From positions 558,001-622,000 of the forward strand of contig NZ_JALNMJ010000001.1 in NCBI RefSeq assembly GCF_023156505.1: a stretch of 64,000 nt of DNA, written 5' to 3'. Below, in pieces: positions 33,715 through 42,316 of this stretch. The first letter of the stretch is position 1, and every line of letters begins with the position of its first letter. Source of the stretch: Roseibium sediminicola (lineage in GTDB: Bacteria; Pseudomonadota; Alphaproteobacteria; Rhizobiales; Stappiaceae). The notes beneath the pieces are model-generated. The model was not told where the DNA came from. It searched no databases and saw only the letters and a program-made list of their open reading frames with translations. The translations under genes were made by a program, and so were the position numbers.

Positions 33715-35865
33715 ATGGCCGAAAGGTCGTTCAAGGCTGAGGTTGAGCATCTAAGAAAAGGCACCGGAGACACCTTTACCGGTGAAGGCATTCTGGCCAT
33801 CACCAAGGCGCTCCTGGAAAACGGGGTCGGCTATGTCGGCGGCTATCAGGGCGCTCCGATCTCGCACCTGATGGATGTGCTCGCCGATGCCGAGGACCTG
33901 ATGGGCGAACTCGGCATCCGCTTCGAGGCGAATGCCTCCGAGGCGGCGGCCGCGGCCATGCTGGCAGCCTCCGTGCATTATCCCATTCGCGGCGCGGTGA
34001 CCTTCAAGGGATCGGTTGGCGTCAATGTTGCCTCCGACGCGCTCGCGAACCTCGCGTCTTCCGGCGTCAATGGCGGTGCGCTGGTGATCGTCGGTGAGGA
34101 TTACGGCGAAGGCTCCTCCATCATGCAGGAGCGTTCCTACGCCTTTGCCATGAAATCCCAGTTCTGGCTGCTCGATCCACGGCCGAACCTGACATCAATC
34201 GTCAAATCCGTTGGCGACGGCTTTGCGCTTTCCGAGGCCAGCAACACGCCGGTCATGCTGATGGTCCGGATTCGCTCCTGTCATGTCACCGGCAGTTTTG
34301 AGACCAGCGACAACGTTCCGCCGCCGCTGTCCGTCAGGGACGCGCTCTCCAGCCCGATGCGCGACTTCAAGCGCGTCGTGCTGCCGCCGATGTCCTATGC
34401 CCACGAGCATGACAAGATCGACAACCGCTGGCCGGCGGCCGAGACATTCATTCTGGAAAATCAGCTGAACGAGCGCTTCGGTCCTGACGAGGGCAAGGTT
34501 GGCATTGTCTGTCTCGGCGGCATCTACAACAGTGTCATCCGCGCGCTGCAGCGGCTGGGCCTCGCCGATATCAGCGGCAACACGTCCGTGCCGCTTTACG
34601 TTCTGAACGTCACCTATCCGCTGGTAAAATCCGATCTTCTCGATTTCTGCGATGGCAAGGAAGCCGTCCTGATGGTCGAGGAAGGTCAGCCGGAATTCAT
34701 CGAGCAGCAGCTCGGTGCCATGCTCTACAAGGAAGGCCGGAGCACCAGGCTGGAAGGCAAGGGAACGTTTCCGCGCGCCGGCGAATATACCGGCCAGATC
34801 ATGCTGGACGGCATCGACGCCTTCATCCGCCAGCACGCGCCGGACCTTCTGCCGGGCAAGGTGCTGGCGCCGAACGCACCCAAGCCGGAATTGCCGGACC
34901 TGTCGCAGACCGTACCGATCCGCCCGCCCGGCTTTTGCACCGGCTGCCCGGAGCGGCCGATCTTCGCCTCGCTGAAAATGGTCGAACAGGATCTCGGCCA
35001 GCACCAGATCACCGGCGACATCGGCTGTCACCTCTTTGCCTGCCTGCCGCCCTTCGAGATCGGCGGCTCGACCATGGGCTACGGGCTTGGACCCGCCTCC
35101 AACGCCGCATTTGACGGCGGCGGTGAAAAGCGGGCGATCTCGATCCTTGGCGATGGCGGCTTCTGGCACAACGGCCTCAGTTCCTCTATCGGCAACATGG
35201 TCTTCAACAAGTCCGACAGCGTCGCCATCATCGTCGACAACTATTATTCCGCCGCGACCGGCGGCCAGGACATTCCCTCCAGCCGGGCGAAAAACAAGTC
35301 CAAGTCGACCAACAACCCGATCACCAAGGCGCTGGAAGGCGCCGGGGTGAAGTGGATCCGGCAGATCGACCGGACCTATGACGTCACCAAAATGCGCGCC
35401 ACCATCCGCGAGGCGCTGACCACCGACTATGACGGTCCAAAGGTCATCGTGGCCTCGTCGGAATGCATGCTCAATCGCCAGCGGCGCGAAAAGCCCTTGC
35501 GCAACAAGGCGATTTCCGGTGGCGAGCGGGTTGAAGTGCCACGCTTCGGTGTCGATCAGGATGTGTGTACGGGCGATCACGCCTGTATCCGCTTGTCCGG
35601 CTGCCCGTCTCTGTCGCTGAAGAAACTGGACGATCCGCTGCGCGACGATCCGGTCGCCCATATCGACCAGTCCTGCGTTGGCTGCGGCAATTGCGGCGAG
35701 GTTGCCGATGCGGCGATCCTGTGCCCGTCCTTTTTCGAGGCCAAGGTGGTCCACAACCCGGGTGGCCTTGAAAGCTGGCTGGCCGGGTTTCGCACCAAAC
35801 TCATTTCCTGGCTGCAGACCCGGCGTGCAGGCCGGCGTCTGACCTTCAACGCGGAGGGCGTTTGA
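33715..35865 (+). CDS. Indolepyruvate:ferredoxin oxidoreductase alpha-like TPP enzyme
   Basis: A 716-residue protein of the 2-oxoacid:ferredoxin oxidoreductase class, which turns aryl-pyruvates plus CoA into aryl-acetyl-CoA. The pyrimidine-binding domain is N-terminal (GGYQGAPISHLMDVL, EANASEAAAAAM). The TPP-binding part has GFCTGCPERPIFASL, ILGDGGFWHNGLSS and VDNYYSAATGGQD (~405-525). The C-terminus (~615-690) holds two [4Fe-4S] clusters (CTGDHACIRLSGC..., CVGCGNCGEVADAAILC). The iron-sulfur sites are complete. Its stop overlaps the beta gene start by 4 bases. Substrate choice among aryl-pyruvates is not readable. Confidence 0.87.
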   Translation: MAERSFKAEVEHLRKGTGDTFTGEGILAITKALLENGVGYVGGYQGAPISHLMDVLADAEDLMGELGIRFEANASEAAAAAMLAASVHYPIRGAVTFKGSVGVNVASDALANLASSGVNGGALVIVGEDYGEGSSIMQERSYAFAMKSQFWLLDPRPNLTSIVKSVGDGFALSEASNTPVMLMVRIRSCHVTGSFETSDNVPPPLSVRDALSSPMRDFKRVVLPPMSYAHEHDKIDNRWPAAETFILENQLNERFGPDEGKVGIVCLGGIYNSVIRALQRLGLADISGNTSVPLYVLNVTYPLVKSDLLDFCDGKEAVLMVEEGQPEFIEQQLGAMLYKEGRSTRLEGKGTFPRAGEYTGQIMLDGIDAFIRQHAPDLLPGKVLAPNAPKPELPDLSQTVPIRPPGFCTGCPERPIFASLKMVEQDLGQHQITGDIGCHLFACLPPFEIGGSTMGYGLGPASNAAFDGGGEKRAISILGDGGFWHNGLSSSIGNMVFNKSDSVAIIVDNYYSAATGGQDIPSSRAKNKSKSTNNPITKALEGAGVKWIRQIDRTYDVTKMRATIREALTTDYDGPKVIVASSECMLNRQRREKPLRNKAISGGERVEVPRFGVDQDVCTGDHACIRLSGCPSLSLKKLDDPLRDDPVAHIDQSCVGCGNCGEVADAAILCPSFFEAKVVHNPGGLESWLAGFRTKLISWLQTRRAGRRLTFNAEGV

Positions 35866-37424
35866 TGTCTCTGTCCCTTCCTCTCGATGCCCAGCCTGCC
35901 GATCCGGCGCTTGACGGCATCATCAAGCTTGCAGTCATGGCGGTGGGGGGCCAGGGCGGCGGTGTCCTGACCAACTGGATCGAGGGTCTTGCCCGCTCGG
36001 AAGGCTATCACTGCCAGGCAACAAGCGTCGCAGGCGTCGCGCAGCGCACGGGCGCGACCATCTATTATATCGAGATGGCACCTGGAACCGTGGCCGCGCC
36101 GGTGTTCTCGCTGGCACCGTCAGCCGGGGATGTCGATATCATCATCGCCGCGGAGATGATGGAGGCGGGGCGCGCGATCATGCGCGGGTTTGTGACGCCG
36201 GACCGCACGACCTTGATCGCCTCCAGCCACCGCATGCTGGCGGTCTCTGAAAAGACCGTGCCGGGCGATGGCATGGCTTCCTCCGAGGAAGTGAAGGCCG
36301 CAGCGGAACTCGCGGCGCACAAGCTTGTGCTGGCGGATATGGATGCGGCCGCGCTGAGGGTCGGGTCGGTGATTTCGGCCTCCCTGTTTGGTGCCTTGGC
36401 CGGCTCCGAAGCACTGCCGTTTCCGCGCGAAGCCTTCGAGGAGGCAATCCGGGCCGGTGGCAAGGGCGTCGAGGCCAGCTTGCGAGCCTTTGCGGCGGGA
36501 TATGAACTTGCCAAAAACGGTGAGCCGGAAAAGGCGGCGCCTTTGCGTCCCGCCAAGGCTGAGATCGTTGCGCCTTCCGGTCCAAAAGGAAGCCGCGATG
36601 CCTATTCCAGCCTGGAAGCACGCATCGCTTCATTGCCCGAACCGTGCCGGGAAATGGCGAGGGCGGGCCTGCAAAAGGTCGTCGACTTTCAGGACTGCGC
36701 CTATGGCGGGGACTATCTCGACCGTCTGGAAGCGCTTGCCGCAAAGGACAGCGTGGACAGGCATTTCAAACTCACCCGCGAGGCCGCCAAATACATCGCC
36801 AACGCCATGGCCTATGATGACGTCATCCGGGTGGCCGACCTGAAGACCCGTCCGCAGCGCTTCCGCCGCATCGAGGCGGAGATGAAACTGGCGGACGGCA
36901 ACCTGCTGCAGCTGACCGACTACCTGCATCCGCGGGCGGAGGAAATCATCGGGCTTCTGCCGGCCACGCTGGGGGTCAAACTCGACGCCGATCCGGTCTG
37001 GCGGGCCCGCATCGACCGCTGGTTCAATCGTGGCCGCCGGATCCGTTCCGACAGTCTGCGCGGATTTCTGATGCTCTATGTCTTGGGCGGACTTCGTGGC
37101 TGGCGTCTGAAAACCCTTCGTCACCGGATGGAGCAGGCGCATTTGGACGATTGGCTGAAAATGGTTTCAGGCTACCTGCCGGACCGCTATGGCATGGCGG
37201 TTGAAATCCTGAAATGCCGTCGCCTCATCAAGGGCTATTCCGACACCCATGCGCGCGGCCTGACGAAATTCGACAAGGTGCTGGCCGGTGCAAGGCTGGT
37301 GGAGGGCCGCGACGACGGTCCCGACTGGGTCGCCCGACTGCGCGAGGCCGCGCTCAAGGACGAAAAGGGCGCGGATCTGGATGGGGCGCTGAAGACGGTG
37401 GAGAGCTTTGCCGGGGCGGGGTGA
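35862..37424 (+). CDS. Indolepyruvate oxidoreductase beta-like subunit with extra C-terminal domain
   Basis: A 520-residue subunit. Residues ~20-210 are the POR gamma-type domain with AVMAVGGQGGGVLTNWIEGL and TSVAGVAQRTGATIYYIEM. Residues ~250-515 form a further all-helical domain (TREAAKYIANAMAYDDVIRV, GYLPDRYGMAVEILKCRRLI) known from IorB-like proteins of aerobic bacteria; its role is unclear. It partners the alpha-like subunit through the 4-base gene overlap. Typical archaeal IorB is only ~200 residues, so this is the long form. It is the last gene of its operon, followed by a repeat-rich gap. Confidence 0.87.
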   Translation: MMSLSLPLDAQPADPALDGIIKLAVMAVGGQGGGVLTNWIEGLARSEGYHCQATSVAGVAQRTGATIYYIEMAPGTVAAPVFSLAPSAGDVDIIIAAEMMEAGRAIMRGFVTPDRTTLIASSHRMLAVSEKTVPGDGMASSEEVKAAAELAAHKLVLADMDAAALRVGSVISASLFGALAGSEALPFPREAFEEAIRAGGKGVEASLRAFAAGYELAKNGEPEKAAPLRPAKAEIVAPSGPKGSRDAYSSLEARIASLPEPCREMARAGLQKVVDFQDCAYGGDYLDRLEALAAKDSVDRHFKLTREAAKYIANAMAYDDVIRVADLKTRPQRFRRIEAEMKLADGNLLQLTDYLHPRAEEIIGLLPATLGVKLDADPVWRARIDRWFNRGRRIRSDSLRGFLMLYVLGGLRGWRLKTLRHRMEQAHLDDWLKMVSGYLPDRYGMAVEILKCRRLIKGYSDTHARGLTKFDKVLAGARLVEGRDDGPDWVARLREAALKDEKGADLDGALKTVESFAGAG

Positions 37425-37437
37425 CGAATTAAAACCC

Positions 37438-37577
37438 TCCATCGCCTTCCCGGCCAAGCGAAGCGCGAGCCGGGACCGGAGGCCACCAGGCTGTCGTAAG
37501 GCAGCGCAAATCTTCCCAAGAGGCCTCGGCTCGCCGGTCCCGGATCTTCGCTGCGCTCTGTCCGGGATGACGATGGA
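37438..37577. repeat. Long imperfect palindrome with CCGGGA motifs
   Basis: CTCCATCG (37438-37445) near the left end pairs with CGATGGAG at the right end. Inside, GAGCCGGGACCGGAGGCC pairs with GGCCTCGGCTCGCCGGTCCC after small offsets, and CCCGG...AAGCGAAGCG matches CTTCGCTGCGCTCTGTCCGGG. This ~140-base element follows the beta-subunit gene and could serve as a convergent transcription barrier. Confidence 0.65.
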
Positions 37578-37600
37578 GAGGGATTAGAGTATGCAGCCGT

Positions 37601-37782
37601 CTCCTTCGAGACGGGCCTAGCGGCCCTCCTCAGGATGACGCTGAGTGTGTTGATGGATCAAGGGGCTGTCCCACTCTCGGGGTGACACTGAATGTGTTGA
37701 TAGTTCAATGGGCTGCTACACCCTTAAGCGTCATCCTGAGGAGCCGCGTCAGCGGCGTCTCGAAGGAGCGGCCACTTGCTCC
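37601..37782. repeat. Second REP-like inverted pair plus a 28-base direct repeat
   Basis: Arm CTCCTTCGAGACGGGC... to CTCCTCAGGATGACG (37601-37640) is inverted relative to CGTCATCCTGAGGAG...TCTCGAAGGAG (37729-37768), followed by CGGCCACTTGCTCC as at 12300-12313. Between them, a 28-base unit beginning CTGAGTGTGTTGATGG (37641-37668) recurs with 4 changes at 37689-37716. Same family as 12261-12367. The gap 37425-37826 holds only repeats and no gene. Confidence 0.8.
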
Positions 37783-37826
37783 ATTCCACATGCGGGCTCT
37801 CTCAAAACGTCTCGTCTGACCGGCGC

Positions 37827-38966
37827 CTAGCCCGCAGTGCCCAGCGACCTGCCCAGCACCTCCAGGACTTCCCGGGTCGCGTCTTCCGTGGTCTGAACGC
37901 CCGGCGACAGCCGCAGGGTCGCCCCGCGCGTGTCGGCGGAAATGCCGACATCCCGGAGATCATTCAACACTTTGCCGGCCTCTTCCGTCGACGACAGCGC
38001 GATCATCAGGCTGCCGCCGCGCTCTTTTTCCGTCCGAGGCGTCAGCAGCTTCAGGCCGAGTTTGTCCACACCGCCGATCAGGATGTCACTGAGCCGCCTG
38101 TTATGAGCAAGGATCGCATCCGTGTCGGCATTCGCATGCCATGTCAGGGCTGGAACCGTGGCGGCCGCCGGCAGGATGGCGGGAGTGCCGTTGTCGAAGC
38201 GGCGGATGTCCGGCGCATAGTCGAAGGCTTCGATGTCCCAGTTGAACGGGTTGTCCTGGCTGAACCAGCCGCGCAGCTCCGGCCGGCATTCAGGGATCAG
38301 GTCCGGGCGGACATGGAAGACGCCTGCGCCCGGCGTGCCGCACATCCATTTGAGGCTTGTCGAGACGGCAAAATCGACCTGGGGCTCCTGGACAGAGAAA
38401 GGCAGCAGTCCGGCCGCCTGGGTGATGTCCACGCCGATCAGGCTGCCCATGGCGCGGCCATGAGCGACAAGGGCCTCGAGATCGATCCGGTGGGAGGTGG
38501 TCGAGCTGACCCAGGTGAGCAGCGCCAGCGCCACGTCGCCATCCCATTCGGCGATCATGTCCTCGTCCGCGACCCAGCCGGAACCCTGGCGCATCTTGAC
38601 CGTGACCAATTCGAAGCCAAGACGGTCCTGCAGCCGGGTGAGGAGGAAATGGTTGGAGGGAAAACAGTCGGCGGCGACCAGAACCTTGCGCCCGCGCAGA
38701 TAGTTGTCCGGCAGGGCCGTCAGGAACATGTGCACGCCCTGGGTGACATTCTCGCAGGTCGTCGCAGAGCCGTCAGGCGCACCAAGAAGGCGGCGCCACA
38801 GGTCGATGAATTCAGCCCGCTTGCCGAGAAGATAGGGCCATTGCCGGTCGTCGGAGGCGCACCAGATCGTCCCGAAATCAGCCATCGCGGCGGCGAGATC
38901 CGCCTCCTTGCCTGGGTACTGGCCGATCGAGTGATAGAGGAAATAGCCGTCTTCTCTGGTGGTCAT
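37827..38966 (-). CDS. Class V aminotransferase/kynureninase-like PLP enzyme
   Basis: A 379-residue fold-type I PLP enzyme. The cofactor-binding Asp region is in SLIGVDITQAAGLLPF and the Schiff-base Lys in DFAVSTSLKWMCGTPGAGVF (about residue 218). The segment YFLYHSIGQYPGK near the start and RRFDNGTPAILPA fit kynureninase/cysteine-desulfurase-like proteins. It may cleave or transaminate an amino acid with an aromatic side chain. ATG 38966 is chosen for GGGAGGAA just upstream. It is divergent from the GntR gene and probably controlled by it. Confidence 0.83.
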   Translation of the reverse strand: MTTREDGYFLYHSIGQYPGKEADLAAAMADFGTIWCASDDRQWPYLLGKRAEFIDLWRRLLGAPDGSATTCENVTQGVHMFLTALPDNYLRGRKVLVAADCFPSNHFLLTRLQDRLGFELVTVKMRQGSGWVADEDMIAEWDGDVALALLTWVSSTTSHRIDLEALVAHGRAMGSLIGVDITQAAGLLPFSVQEPQVDFAVSTSLKWMCGTPGAGVFHVRPDLIPECRPELRGWFSQDNPFNWDIEAFDYAPDIRRFDNGTPAILPAAATVPALTWHANADTDAILAHNRRLSDILIGGVDKLGLKLLTPRTEKERGGSLMIALSSTEEAGKVLNDLRDVGISADTRGATLRLSPGVQTTEDATREVLEVLGRSLGTAG

Positions 38967-39060
38967 GGTTCCTCCCGAACGTCTTTGTCTGGTGTCCGGC
39001 CGGTGCATGGACAAATCGTCGTTTCACCGGCTTCACCGCTATTGACCAGTATGTGATTAT

Positions 39061-39077
39061 TCGTATACAGTTTTTGG
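39061..39077. promoter_or_regulatory. Putative GntR operator, copy 1
   Basis: TCGTATACAGTTTTTGG. The core GTATAC is self-complementary and GTATACAGTTTT recurs exactly 97 bases away in the same orientation. It lies about 95 bases upstream of the PLP enzyme start, in the divergent promoter region. Confidence 0.55.
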
Positions 39078-39157
39078 AATAGTTCAAGCTTAAAGGATTT
39101 TTCCTTTGCAGAATTCTGGAGAAAATGGTCCGTACGTTTCCGGTTTGCGTCCTAGTT

Positions 39158-39174
39158 CTGTATACAGTTTTGGG
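39158..39174. promoter_or_regulatory. Putative GntR operator, copy 2
   Basis: CTGTATACAGTTTTGGG contains the perfect 10-base palindrome CTGTATACAG, like the sites bound by many FadR/FCD regulators. It lies about 40 bases before the GntR start, well placed for autoregulation. Confidence 0.6.
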
Positions 39175-39205
39175 CTGATCGGAGCGCGCTCCAGGAGTTC
39201 TCTGG

Positions 39206-39913
39206 ATGACTGAAGCCAAGATCTCCACAGCAGCTGCGAGCGGACAGAGCACCAGTGGCCAGATCCATGATGTTTTGATGGGGCGCATCCAGCGCGGCGA
39301 GCTTGTGCAAGGGGTGCGGCTGGTGGATACGGCGGTCGCCGCCGAGTTCGGGGTCTCCCGCATGCCGGCGCGCGATGCGCTGATGCGGCTTGCCCATGAG
39401 GGCTATCTGGAGCCGACTACCCGGGGCTTCGTTCTGCCGAGGCTGGACCATGAGGAAATCCTGGAGATCTTCGACCTGCGCCGTCTGCTGGAGCCGCGTG
39501 CAGCTGCCATGGCGGCGCATGGTCTGACGGAGGATGAGCTTGCCGCCCTCGGCGGCATCCTGGACGATGCCCGATCGGCCATGACTGAGGGTGATCCGGA
39601 GCGCCTGTTCCGGGCCTGTGAGATCTTCAGAAACGGCTGGATTGCCGCCGTGTCGAACGCCTCGCTGCGCAAGGCCTTGCAGCGCTACATGACCCAGGTC
39701 CAGGCCGTGCGCATGATGACCTTTGCCGACAAGGCCAACCATCCGCTGATCGTCGCCGGCAATGCAAGGCTTTACGAGGCCTTTTGCCAACGGGACGCAG
39801 TGGCGGCGAGTGACCGCATTCTGCGCTTCGTCTTCGACGGCGAAACCGCCTATCTCGCCGCGCATGCGGCAGCTTTGAAAGAACAATCCGGATCAACCGC
39901 GCGGGCTGGATAA
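39206..39913 (+). CDS. GntR-family transcriptional regulator (FCD domain)
   Basis: A 235-residue regulator. The winged helix (~15-80) contains LVDTAVAAEFGVSRMPARDAL and LAHEGYLEPTTRGFVL. The FCD domain (~90-225) has IFDLRRLLEPRAAAMAA and helical ligand-pocket segments. It differs clearly from the FadR-type protein at 23204. It sits between the PLP-enzyme gene (divergent) and the bicupin-transporter operon (same strand), with two GTATACAG repeats in front, so it likely controls both. Confidence 0.88.
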   Translation: MTEAKISTAAASGQSTSGQIHDVLMGRIQRGELVQGVRLVDTAVAAEFGVSRMPARDALMRLAHEGYLEPTTRGFVLPRLDHEEILEIFDLRRLLEPRAAAMAAHGLTEDELAALGGILDDARSAMTEGDPERLFRACEIFRNGWIAAVSNASLRKALQRYMTQVQAVRMMTFADKANHPLIVAGNARLYEAFCQRDAVAASDRILRFVFDGETAYLAAHAAALKEQSGSTARAG

Positions 39914-39943
39914 TCGCGCGGGTCCAGGGGAGGGGAAAGTTTA

Positions 39944-41071
39944 ATGACGGAAACACGCGCCGAGATACGCCTGCCGACGAAGGATCTGGCCAGGGACCTG
40001 CCGTTTTTCACCAAGACGCTGAAGATGCGGCTCGACATGATCTACCCGGCGGACAATCCGGAAATCGCCGTCTTTTCCGGTCACGGCTTGCGCGTGCGGG
40101 TGGAAAAGGACGCGCCGGAAGGGCCGGGCACCTTGCGCATCCTGACCGAGGATCCGGGCGGCTTTGCCGGCGGTGAACGCCTGCTGGTCGCGCCCAACGG
40201 CACCCGTGTTGAAATCGACGAACTGAACCCGCCACTGGTTCTGCCCGAAACCGAACATGCTTTCGTTGTGCGCCGTCTTGCCGATCAGGCGCCCTGGGTG
40301 ATCGGGCGCGCTGGCATGGAATACCGCGACCTGGTCCCAACCCGCCTCGGCGGCGCGATGATTGCCTCGCATATCCGTGTGCCCGACGGGCCCGTGCCCG
40401 ACATGGTGCATTTCCACAAGGTCGGTTTCCAGCTGATCTTCTGCGTGCGCGGCTGGGTCGACGTGCTTTACGAGGATCAGGGCGGCATGCGACGTCTGAC
40501 GGCGGGCGACTGTTTCATCCAGCCGCCGGAAATCCGGCACCGGGTGATGCATGCCGCTGACGGCATCGAGGTGGTCGAAATCGGTGTGCCAGCCGAGCAC
40601 ATCACCGAGATCGATCACGACATGACCCTGCCGACCCCGCAGGAACGGCCTGACAGGGAGTGGCAGGGACAGAAATTCGTGCATAATCTGGCAAAGGAGG
40701 GTGTTTTCGCGCCGTTCCGCGTTCCCGGATTTGAAGCGCGCGACACGACCATTTGCGACAACACCAAGGGTGTCGCCTCCGTTTTGGTGGCGCGACCGAC
40801 CGGGGAGACCGCTCCCTGGACGCGCCATCACGGCGACATCCTGTTCAACTTTGTGCTGGCAGGCGAGATGACCCTTGAGGGCGAAGGCAAAGATCCTTTC
40901 CGCCTGTCCGCCGGAGACGCCTTCGTTATCCCGCCGAAAATGGCGACCAGATACACGGGCGCGACAACCGACCTGGAACTGCTGGAAGTCAGCCTGCCGG
41001 GCCGGTTCGATACGGAAATCCTGCGCGAGGAAAGTTTGCCGAGGAGGAATGAGCAAACCGTGCAGGCGTAA
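39944..41071 (+). CDS. VOC-like domain plus double cupin protein
   Basis: A 375-residue protein with three parts. Residues 1-95 resemble a glyoxalase/VOC half (EIRLPTKDLARDLPFFTKTL). Residues ~140-225 form a cupin with metal-type HFHKVGFQLIFCVRG and PPEIRHRV. Residues ~275-360 form a second cupin (WTRHHGDILFNFVLAGE, GDAFVIPPKMATRYTG) that appears to lack the last metal His. Bicupins include aromatic-ring dioxygenases and isomerases, but no specific family is recognised. It is the first gene after GntR and directly precedes a branched-chain amino acid-type importer, suggesting catabolism of the imported compound. Confidence 0.75.
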   Translation: MTETRAEIRLPTKDLARDLPFFTKTLKMRLDMIYPADNPEIAVFSGHGLRVRVEKDAPEGPGTLRILTEDPGGFAGGERLLVAPNGTRVEIDELNPPLVLPETEHAFVVRRLADQAPWVIGRAGMEYRDLVPTRLGGAMIASHIRVPDGPVPDMVHFHKVGFQLIFCVRGWVDVLYEDQGGMRRLTAGDCFIQPPEIRHRVMHAADGIEVVEIGVPAEHITEIDHDMTLPTPQERPDREWQGQKFVHNLAKEGVFAPFRVPGFEARDTTICDNTKGVASVLVARPTGETAPWTRHHGDILFNFVLAGEMTLEGEGKDPFRLSAGDAFVIPPKMATRYTGATTDLELLEVSLPGRFDTEILREESLPRRNEQTVQA

Positions 41072-41101
41072 TGACAGCAAGCTTCAAGAGGGGATGACAG
41101 C

Positions 41102-42304
41102 ATGAGGAAGTTGACGACATTTGTGGCGGCCGCAGCCTTGCTGGGCGCAGGCTCCGCCGCCTTCGCGGACGACACCAAGATCGGCGTTCTGATGGATATC
41201 ACCGGACCGATCGCAAACTTCATTCCGCCGCTGCAGAACGCGGCCAATCTCGCCGTGAAACAGGTGAACGACCAGGGCGGCCTGCTCGGCGGTACGGCCG
41301 TGGCGGTTTATGGCGACACCACCGGCACGGCCCAGGGCGCGGTCGATGCGGCGCAGAAGCTGGTCAATATCGAGAACGTGCCGATCGTCATGGGTTCGCT
41401 CATGTCCGGCACCACCATCGCCGCCGCCGAAGCCGCGATCATTCCGGCCGGCGTTGCCCAGATCTCGCCGACGGCGACCTCGCCGGCCATGACCGACCTT
41501 CAGGACGACGGTCTCGTCTTCCGCATCGTGCCTTCCGACAACTACCAGGGCGAGATCCTCGCCAAGATGGTGCTTGCCGACGGCCTCGACAAAGTCGCGC
41601 TGACCTATGTCAACAACGACTACGGCGTGGGCATCGGCCAGACCTTCCAGGCTGCCTATGAGGCCGCTGGCGGCACGATCACCGCGTCCAACAAGCACGA
41701 GGAAAAGAAGGATTCCTACCGCTCCGAACTGGCAAGTCTCGCCAAGGGTGAGCCGCAGGCTCTGGTCGTGATCGCCTATGCCGGTGACAGTGGCGGCAAG
41801 ATCGTGCGCCAGGCCATCGAGGGCGGTCTCTTCACCAAGTTTGTCGGCACCGACGGCCTGCGTGACGAGCTCCTGATCGAGAATGTCGGCGCTGACGCGC
41901 TGAAGACCTCGTTCTTCTCCTCGCCGACGTCTCCGGCCGAGAACCCGGCTCAGAAGACCCTGCATGACGCCTTCAACGCCGAATATGGCGAAGGCGCCGA
42001 CAAGGCCTTTGTCGACCAGACCTATGACGCCACCTTCCTGGCGTTGCTGGCCATCGAGAAGGCCGGCTCGACCGACCGGGCCGCAATGGCTCAGGCGCTG
42101 CGCGATGTCGCCATGGCTCCCGGCGAGAAAGTCGGTCCGGGCGAATGGGCCAAGGCCGTAGCCCTCCTTAAGGAAGGCAAGGACATCGACTATGACGGCG
42201 CCAGTGGCAACGCTGAATTCGACGCCAATGGCGATGTCGGCGGTTACATCGGCAAGTTCGTCGTCGATGGCGACGGCTATAAGCAAGTCGAAATCGTCGA
42301 ATAA
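41102..42304 (+). CDS. Branched-chain amino acid-type ABC substrate-binding protein
   Basis: A 400-residue periplasmic binding protein (LivJ/LivK class) with signal peptide MRKLTTFVAAAALLGAGSAA cleaved near AFAD. The mature part begins KIGVLMDITGPIANFIPPLQ, and QVNDQGGLLGGTAVAVYGDT is a family mark. Despite the class name, members bind many ligands including aromatic acids. It sits 30 bases after the bicupin gene and precedes a full set of transporter genes. Confidence 0.91.
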   Translation: MRKLTTFVAAAALLGAGSAAFADDTKIGVLMDITGPIANFIPPLQNAANLAVKQVNDQGGLLGGTAVAVYGDTTGTAQGAVDAAQKLVNIENVPIVMGSLMSGTTIAAAEAAIIPAGVAQISPTATSPAMTDLQDDGLVFRIVPSDNYQGEILAKMVLADGLDKVALTYVNNDYGVGIGQTFQAAYEAAGGTITASNKHEEKKDSYRSELASLAKGEPQALVVIAYAGDSGGKIVRQAIEGGLFTKFVGTDGLRDELLIENVGADALKTSFFSSPTSPAENPAQKTLHDAFNAEYGEGADKAFVDQTYDATFLALLAIEKAGSTDRAAMAQALRDVAMAPGEKVGPGEWAKAVALLKEGKDIDYDGASGNAEFDANGDVGGYIGKFVVDGDGYKQVEIVE

Positions 42305-42316
42305 GCCGGACCTGAC

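Noticed and set aside
34758..34775. GGAACGTTTCC resembling the LacI operator
   Set aside because: It breaks the symmetry (extra T), lacks the TTGG/CCAA ends, and lies inside the TPP-enzyme gene.
37425..37826. CRISPR-like array
   Set aside because: Repeats are inverted REP-type pairs and one 28-base direct duplication with mismatches. There are no regular spacers or cas genes.
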